Shown piece after piece: positions 7,382 through 11,265 of a stretch of 11,265 nt of DNA. The stretch spans positions 1-11,265 of the forward strand of contig JAPULP010000304.1 of NCBI GenBank assembly GCA_027294815.1, given 5' to 3'. Source of the DNA: Gemmatimonadota bacterium. GTDB lineage: Bacteria > Gemmatimonadota > Gemmatimonadetes > Gemmatimonadales > GWC2-71-9. Position 1 is the first letter of the stretch. Each line of letters begins with the position of its first letter. A program made the translations under genes and the position numbers. The notes beneath the pieces are model-generated. The model was given only the letters and a program-made list of their open reading frames with translations. It made no database searches and had not been told where the DNA came from.

Positions 7382-8239
7382 ATGAAGAGACGGATGGTCG
7401 TATTGGCGGTAAGTGCCTTCTTGGCGCTCGGCAGCGGTGTCACTGCGCAGCAGATTGGGCCCAAGAATGGATCGCTCGTCATCGTGGGTGGGGCGATGCG
7501 GGACGAGGCCATAGTGAAAAAATTCATTGAATTGGCTGGCGGCCCCAATGCACGGATCGTGATCATACCCACCGCCGGTGGCGGCGGAGACGAAGACTAC
7601 GGCGAGGATTGCCGCTGCCTGCGTCAGCTCAGAGCCGCAGGCGCAAAGAAACTCACGGTGCTCCACACTTACGATCGCAGCGTTGCCGAGACCGTTGCGT
7701 TTGTCCAACCCATCCGTGAAGCCGGGGGAGTGTGGTTCGGCGGTGGAAGACAATGGCGTCTTGCCGATTCGTATCTCAACACGAAAACGCATGAGGAGCT
7801 TTGGGCGCTGCTGGATCGAGGTGGGGTCATTGGTGGATCCTCCGCGGGTGCCACGATTCAGGGGTCCTATCTGGCACGGGGCGATTCACGAACGAACACC
7901 ATCATGATGGGGGACCATGAGCAAGGTCTGGCGTTCGTGAAAAATGTCGCCATCGATCAACACCTGCTGCGCCGCAACCGGCAGTTCGACCTGTTGGAAA
8001 TCACGGCCGCGCGCCCGGAATTGTTGGGGATCGGCATCGACGAGAACACCGCTATCGTCGTGCAGGGTGACGAATTTGAAATCATCGGAGAGAGCTACGT
8101 CGTCATCTACGACAATCAGAAGCGGATCGATTCCGGTGGGGACTTTTATTTCCTCGGTGCCGGTGACCGGTTCAATCTCGCTACGCGGGAAGCGTTCCGC
8201 GAAGAGCAAAGCATCGGTCGGGTGGTGGAAAGAAGGTAA
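7382..8239 (+). CDS. Exported cyanophycinase-like peptidase, family S51
   Basis: A 285-residue protein. The N-terminus MKRRMVVLAVSAFLALGSGVTA is a clear Sec signal peptide. The mature part has the S51 layout: GSLVIVGGAMRDE (about 30-42), ARIVIIPTAGGGGDEDY (57-73), WFGGGRQWRLADS (118-130), nucleophile elbow GGSSAGA with Ser154 in GxSxG, NVAIDQHLLRRNRQFDLLE (188-206, His194) and LGIGIDENTAIVV (215-227, Glu221). These match the Ser-His-Glu triad and surroundings of cyanophycinase (CphB). Cyanophycinases cut cyanophycin (poly-aspartate with arginine side groups) into beta-Asp-Arg dipeptides. A signal peptide fits an extracellular or periplasmic scavenging form (as in CphE) rather than turnover of an internal store, and no cyanophycin synthetase gene is in the window. 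Other S51 members cut alpha-aspartyl dipeptides, but the IDQH and GIDENTA motifs favour the cyanophycinase side. Confidence 0.88.
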   Translation: MKRRMVVLAVSAFLALGSGVTAQQIGPKNGSLVIVGGAMRDEAIVKKFIELAGGPNARIVIIPTAGGGGDEDYGEDCRCLRQLRAAGAKKLTVLHTYDRSVAETVAFVQPIREAGGVWFGGGRQWRLADSYLNTKTHEELWALLDRGGVIGGSSAGATIQGSYLARGDSRTNTIMMGDHEQGLAFVKNVAIDQHLLRRNRQFDLLEITAARPELLGIGIDENTAIVVQGDEFEIIGESYVVIYDNQKRIDSGGDFYFLGAGDRFNLATREAFREEQSIGRVVERR

Positions 8240-8240
8240 A

Positions 8241-8340
8241 GAATATCGAATATCCAATATTGAATGTTCAATATCCAATGCTCCCTTCTCAATATTGGAT
8301 ATTGAGTATTCGATACTCGAACTCTCCCTAATCCATAATC
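8241..8340. repeat. AT-rich heptad inverted repeat (site C)
   Basis: Left arm, six units in strict 7-bp register: 8241-8247 and 8248-8254 (both GAATATC), 8255-8261 (CAATATT), 8262-8268 (GAATGTT), 8269-8275 (CAATATC), 8276-8282 (CAATGCT). Right arm, read on the minus strand: 8312-8318 GAGTATC, 8305-8311 GAATACT, 8298-8304 CAATATC, 8291-8297 CAATATT. Further degenerate 7-bp units (GATTATG, GATTAGG) reach 8340. The array begins one base after the cyanophycinase-like stop and ends just before the next ATG (8345), filling essentially the whole gap. A transcript through it would fold into a long AU-rich hairpin, acting as a terminator or as a brake between the two co-directional genes. Confidence 0.85.
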
Positions 8341-8344
8341 GAAA

Positions 8345-11197
8345 ATGATGCTACGTATCCTCGGGCTTCTCACCCTTGCCATCCAAACACCTGACAGCAC
8401 AATCATTCTCGACGGCGGGGTGCGGGGGCCGGCCTTTTCGGCTACCGGCCGACTGGCGTTCGAACTGAACGGCGATCTGTGGGTGGCGGATCTACCACGA
8501 GACATGACGTCCAAGCCGATGATTTCGGCGAGTGGCGTGCAACGCGTCACCGACGGCCCGGCGTGGGACCGTGACCCGGCGTGGACACCGGACGGCATGG
8601 CCTTGGTGTTTTCGTCGGACCGGTCGGGAACATTCGACATTTGGCGTGTTGCTGTTGGCGCGAGGGGACCGACTGGGGTTGTCGAACGGCTTACCCAGGT
8701 ATCGGAGCCGGAGGGCGAGCCTGCGGTTGGTCCGGATGGAGCGATAGTTTTTGTCCGCGGCCGCAATGCCGAGGCGAACATTTGGCTGATCGCCGATGAC
8801 GGCGCGCTACGGCAGATCACGACGGCGGACGGTGGGGAATTCTCTCCAGCGTTCTCCCCGTCTGGTGACAGTATCGCTTACGTCAGTCGCCAAGATCGAA
8901 ACAACCGACTGCAGATTCGCGCATTGAATGCCGACGAGCCGACCACGGTGTTGCAGAGCGTCGCCGTCGAGCACCCGGCATGGTCGCCGCAGGGCGATCG
9001 AATCGCATACAGCACGAGAGGTGGACGCGCGGGCGTGTGGGTGACGCCGCTCGACGGGAGCTATTCCAACCTGGTGAGCGAAGAGTCCGGCGAGAGCGCA
9101 TGGACGCCTGATGGATTGCATTTGGCAATAGCAGAGCTTCCCGCGGGCGCGTTGGGCTACAATGGCGATCCCGATCGTTTGGGAGATCGGAACGTGGGTG
9201 ATTTGTTTCCGAGTGACGGAAAATTCTGGATTGCCTCCGTACCGGCAGTGCCGCAAGCGGGTTTGACGGAAATCGCGCTTGCCGTTTCAGCCGACCGCGA
9301 AGCGTACAACACGCAGGCGTTCGATCGGGTTTGGACGCGTCTTCAGTCGTTGTACTACGCGAAGCACGCGGGCGGCGAGTGGTCACGACTGCGCGATCGA
9401 TATCGTCCCCGCGCATCACGTGCCGGCACCGAGGAAGAACTCGAGGATGTCATCTACCAAATGTTGCGCGAGCGACCACCATTGCGTGCCGAAGCCAGTG
9501 GACGCGCAGGGGTGTCGAGCGCGCACTCGTTGGCGACCGCGGCCGGCGTAGAAATCCTCGACGCCGGCGGCAATGTGGTCGACGCCGCCGTCGCGGTTTC
9601 GTTTGCCCTCGGCGTCGTGGAACCGGACGCAAGCGGCGTTGCGGGATATGGTGAAATGCTCGTGTATCTCGAAGATATGGACGCACCCGTCGTGATCGAA
9701 TTCCTGACGCGTGTGCCCGAGCAGGCGTCACTCGGCAACTCCAGTTTGCCCGCTGGCGAGTTGCCGCGCGACGGACCCGTCGTTGCCAACGTTCCCGGAA
9801 CGGTCGCTGGTATGCACAAGGCATGGGAGTTGTACGGTAGCGGAGACGTCGAGTGGGCTCGCTTGGTCGAGCCGGCGATCAGACTAGCGGAAGAAGGATT
9901 TCCGCTGGACGATGGTTTCACCACGACGCTTGCGTTGGAACGTGAACGCTTTCTGAAATACCAAAGCAGTCGCGCGTTGTTCTTTCCTGACGGCGAACCG
10001 TTGCAGGCCGGCGACACGCTGAAGAATCCGGACCTGGCCTGGACGTTGCAGCAGATCGCAGACGGCGGTGCGGACGCATTCTACAAAGGTGAGATCGCAC
10101 GACGAATGGTGGAGGACCTTCGTGGCCAAGGAAACGCGATGACGCTCCACGACCTGTCACGGTACTACGCGGCCGTTCGTGAGCCCATTCAAGGCACCTA
10201 TCGCGATCACACCGTGTACTCGAGCGCGCCGGCCGCAAGCGGGGGGACGTCGCTGGTGGCGAAGTTGAATCTGCTGGAGCGTTTCCGAAACCCGGATCGG
10301 TATACCGATCACACCGGCACGCTTCACGCGATGATCGAGGCTTGGAAGCTCCAACCATCGTCGCGCGGCAAAATCGCCGACCCGGGATTGTGGCCGGTGG
10401 ATGTCACGTCCGTGTTGAGCAAGGACAGCGCACGTGTGCGTTGGGAGCGTTGCTTTGACCCGCAGCAGAGTACAACACCGGAAGAGTTGACTCCGTCCGG
10501 CACCGGTGCTCCAGCATGCGCTGAGGAAGTAACATCAGCCGTGCTCGAAGAGGGATCGGGCTGTTTGGTGGACTTCGACGACCGGGACTGCCGCGCAACC
10601 GGCACGACGGCGTTCGCCGTAGCCGATGCGAACGGTAACATGGTATCGGTCACGCAAACGCTCGGAACCTGGGGTGGGAATTTCTACGTTTCCCCCGGAC
10701 TGGGATTCCTTTACAACGACAAGCTCAATTCGTACAGTTCCGATCCCTCGTCGTACAATGCCCGGCTCCCGTATGCCCGAAACCGCACGAGCATAGCGCC
10801 GACACTGATCTTCCGAGGTACGGAAGACGATCGCCGGCCGAGGGCGGCGGTGGGTGCCGCCGGCAACGCGTGGATCACGTCAGCAGTTTACCAGATGGTG
10901 GCGGCGATGATCGATGCCGACCTTGGACCGCAGGAAGCGCTCGAGCTTCCGCGATTCCTCGTCGGCGGGCGGCGCCAACCCGGCGCCAATGGAGCCCGCA
11001 ACGTTGTCATACAAATAGAAGATGGAATCTCACCGGTGGTGCTGCGCGAGCTCGAAGCAATGGGGCACGTGTTCCAACGCATCTCTTTGCGCGGCGAATT
11101 GCGAATGGGCTACGGGGCGGTCGTGCTGATCGACGGCAACCGCGTCCGGGCGGGGGGCGATCCGAGGAGGGCGGGGGCCGGCGGAGCTATACAGTGA
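8345..11197 (+). CDS. Exported fusion: TolB/tricorn-like beta-propeller + tricorn/S41-like helical segment + gamma-glutamyltransferase-like Ntn hydrolase
   Basis: A 950-residue protein. It begins with a short signal-like MMLRILGLLTLAIQT. Residues about 23-305 hold about six PD40/TolB-type blades, for example AWTPDGMALVFSSDRSG (79-95), PAFSPSGDSIAYVSR (168-182) and PAWSPQGDRIAYSTR (211-225). Residues 311-378 (AFDRVWTRLQSLYYA, then EWSRLRDRYRPRASRA and EELEDVIYQML) resemble the helical stretch that precedes the protease core in tricorn-like S41 peptidases, but no PDZ or S41 core follows. From about 385 comes a whole GGT: AGGNVVDAAVAVSFALGVVEPDASG (407-431), NVPGTVAGM (482-490), YSSAPAASGGTSLVAKLNLLE (625-645), autoprocessing site and nucleophile Thr754 in GTTAFAVADANGN, and C-terminal GGDPRRAGAG. 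Cleavage before Thr754 would give a small subunit of 197 residues, usual for GGT. Several gamma-glutamyl-binding residues are replaced (see findings). No Shine-Dalgarno is visible before ATG 8345 or 8348. Confidence 0.87.
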   Translation: MMLRILGLLTLAIQTPDSTIILDGGVRGPAFSATGRLAFELNGDLWVADLPRDMTSKPMISASGVQRVTDGPAWDRDPAWTPDGMALVFSSDRSGTFDIWRVAVGARGPTGVVERLTQVSEPEGEPAVGPDGAIVFVRGRNAEANIWLIADDGALRQITTADGGEFSPAFSPSGDSIAYVSRQDRNNRLQIRALNADEPTTVLQSVAVEHPAWSPQGDRIAYSTRGGRAGVWVTPLDGSYSNLVSEESGESAWTPDGLHLAIAELPAGALGYNGDPDRLGDRNVGDLFPSDGKFWIASVPAVPQAGLTEIALAVSADREAYNTQAFDRVWTRLQSLYYAKHAGGEWSRLRDRYRPRASRAGTEEELEDVIYQMLRERPPLRAEASGRAGVSSAHSLATAAGVEILDAGGNVVDAAVAVSFALGVVEPDASGVAGYGEMLVYLEDMDAPVVIEFLTRVPEQASLGNSSLPAGELPRDGPVVANVPGTVAGMHKAWELYGSGDVEWARLVEPAIRLAEEGFPLDDGFTTTLALERERFLKYQSSRALFFPDGEPLQAGDTLKNPDLAWTLQQIADGGADAFYKGEIARRMVEDLRGQGNAMTLHDLSRYYAAVREPIQGTYRDHTVYSSAPAASGGTSLVAKLNLLERFRNPDRYTDHTGTLHAMIEAWKLQPSSRGKIADPGLWPVDVTSVLSKDSARVRWERCFDPQQSTTPEELTPSGTGAPACAEEVTSAVLEEGSGCLVDFDDRDCRATGTTAFAVADANGNMVSVTQTLGTWGGNFYVSPGLGFLYNDKLNSYSSDPSSYNARLPYARNRTSIAPTLIFRGTEDDRRPRAAVGAAGNAWITSAVYQMVAAMIDADLGPQEALELPRFLVGGRRQPGANGARNVVIQIEDGISPVVLRELEAMGHVFQRISLRGELRMGYGAVVLIDGNRVRAGGDPRRAGAGGAIQ

Positions 11198-11264
11198 GAG
11201 GTGAGAAGGCCCGACTCCACCCCCTAATTTGGGCCAGGAGGGGCCGGGCCCTCTCACTTCTCAC
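11194..11264. repeat. Heptad inverted repeat (site D), overlaps a stop codon, reaches the window edge
   Basis: Left arm: 11194-11200 GTGAGAG, 11201-11207 GTGAGAA, 11208-11214 GGCCCGA. Right arm, read on the minus strand: 11258-11264 GTGAGAA, 11251-11257 GTGAGAG, 11244-11250 GGCCCGG. The TGA stop of the GGT fusion (11195-11197) lies inside the first heptad. The inner part also pairs (CTCC near 11215 with GGAG near 11237), giving a GC-rich hairpin that would be the strongest terminator-like stem in the window. Its right end coincides with the window edge, so the full length is not known. Confidence 0.82.
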
Positions 11265-11265
11265 C

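Overview
GC-rich bacterial DNA with six intact protein genes and one partial gene at the left edge. The gene content is a paired DUF1501/DUF1800 exported operon, an EF-G of the second (EFG II-like) type, and several Sec-exported peptidases or amidases, including a propeller-linked gamma-glutamyltransferase. This suggests a free-living Gram-negative soil or sediment bacterium, most likely Gemmatimonadota or a neighbouring phylum. That placement is an inference from gene style; the window holds no rRNA or other decisive marker.

Layout. 1-396 (+): C-terminal part of a class I SAM methyltransferase. 490-1761 (-) and 1776-3473 (-): an operon in which the DUF1800 gene is followed by the DUF1501 gene, both exported. 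3474-3675: divergent promoter region. 3676-5763 (+): translation factor EF-G with an unusual G4 motif. 5820-7247 (-): exported M24B aminopeptidase P-like protein. 7248-7381: second divergent promoter region. 7382-8239 (+): exported cyanophycinase-like S51 peptidase. 8345-11197 (+): a 950-residue fusion of a TolB/tricorn-like beta-propeller, a tricorn/S41-like helical segment and a gamma-glutamyltransferase-type Ntn hydrolase.

The most striking signal is not a gene. Every intergenic space that follows the end of a transcription unit (397-489, 5764-5830, 8240-8344 and 11194-11265) holds an inverted repeat whose two arms are tandem arrays of 7-bp units. The heptamer differs completely between loci (AGATTCT, GTAGGCA, GAATATC/CAATATC, GTGAGAG), but the architecture is the same: heptads, a loop, then reverse-complement heptads. 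Neither divergent promoter region nor the intra-operon gap has a comparable inverted array. Two of the arrays run into stop codons and one supplies the last residues of a protein. I do not recognise this as a named repeat family. It behaves like a structure-conserved, sequence-free family of 3'-end hairpins.

Functionally, the right half looks like an exported degradative cluster. An X-Pro-type peptidase is divergent from a cyanophycinase-like peptidase, and a GGT-like amidase fusion lies downstream of the latter. All have N-terminal signal sequences and act on peptide or isopeptide bonds. Several have altered substrate-contact residues while keeping nucleophiles or metal ligands, so the exact substrates are open.
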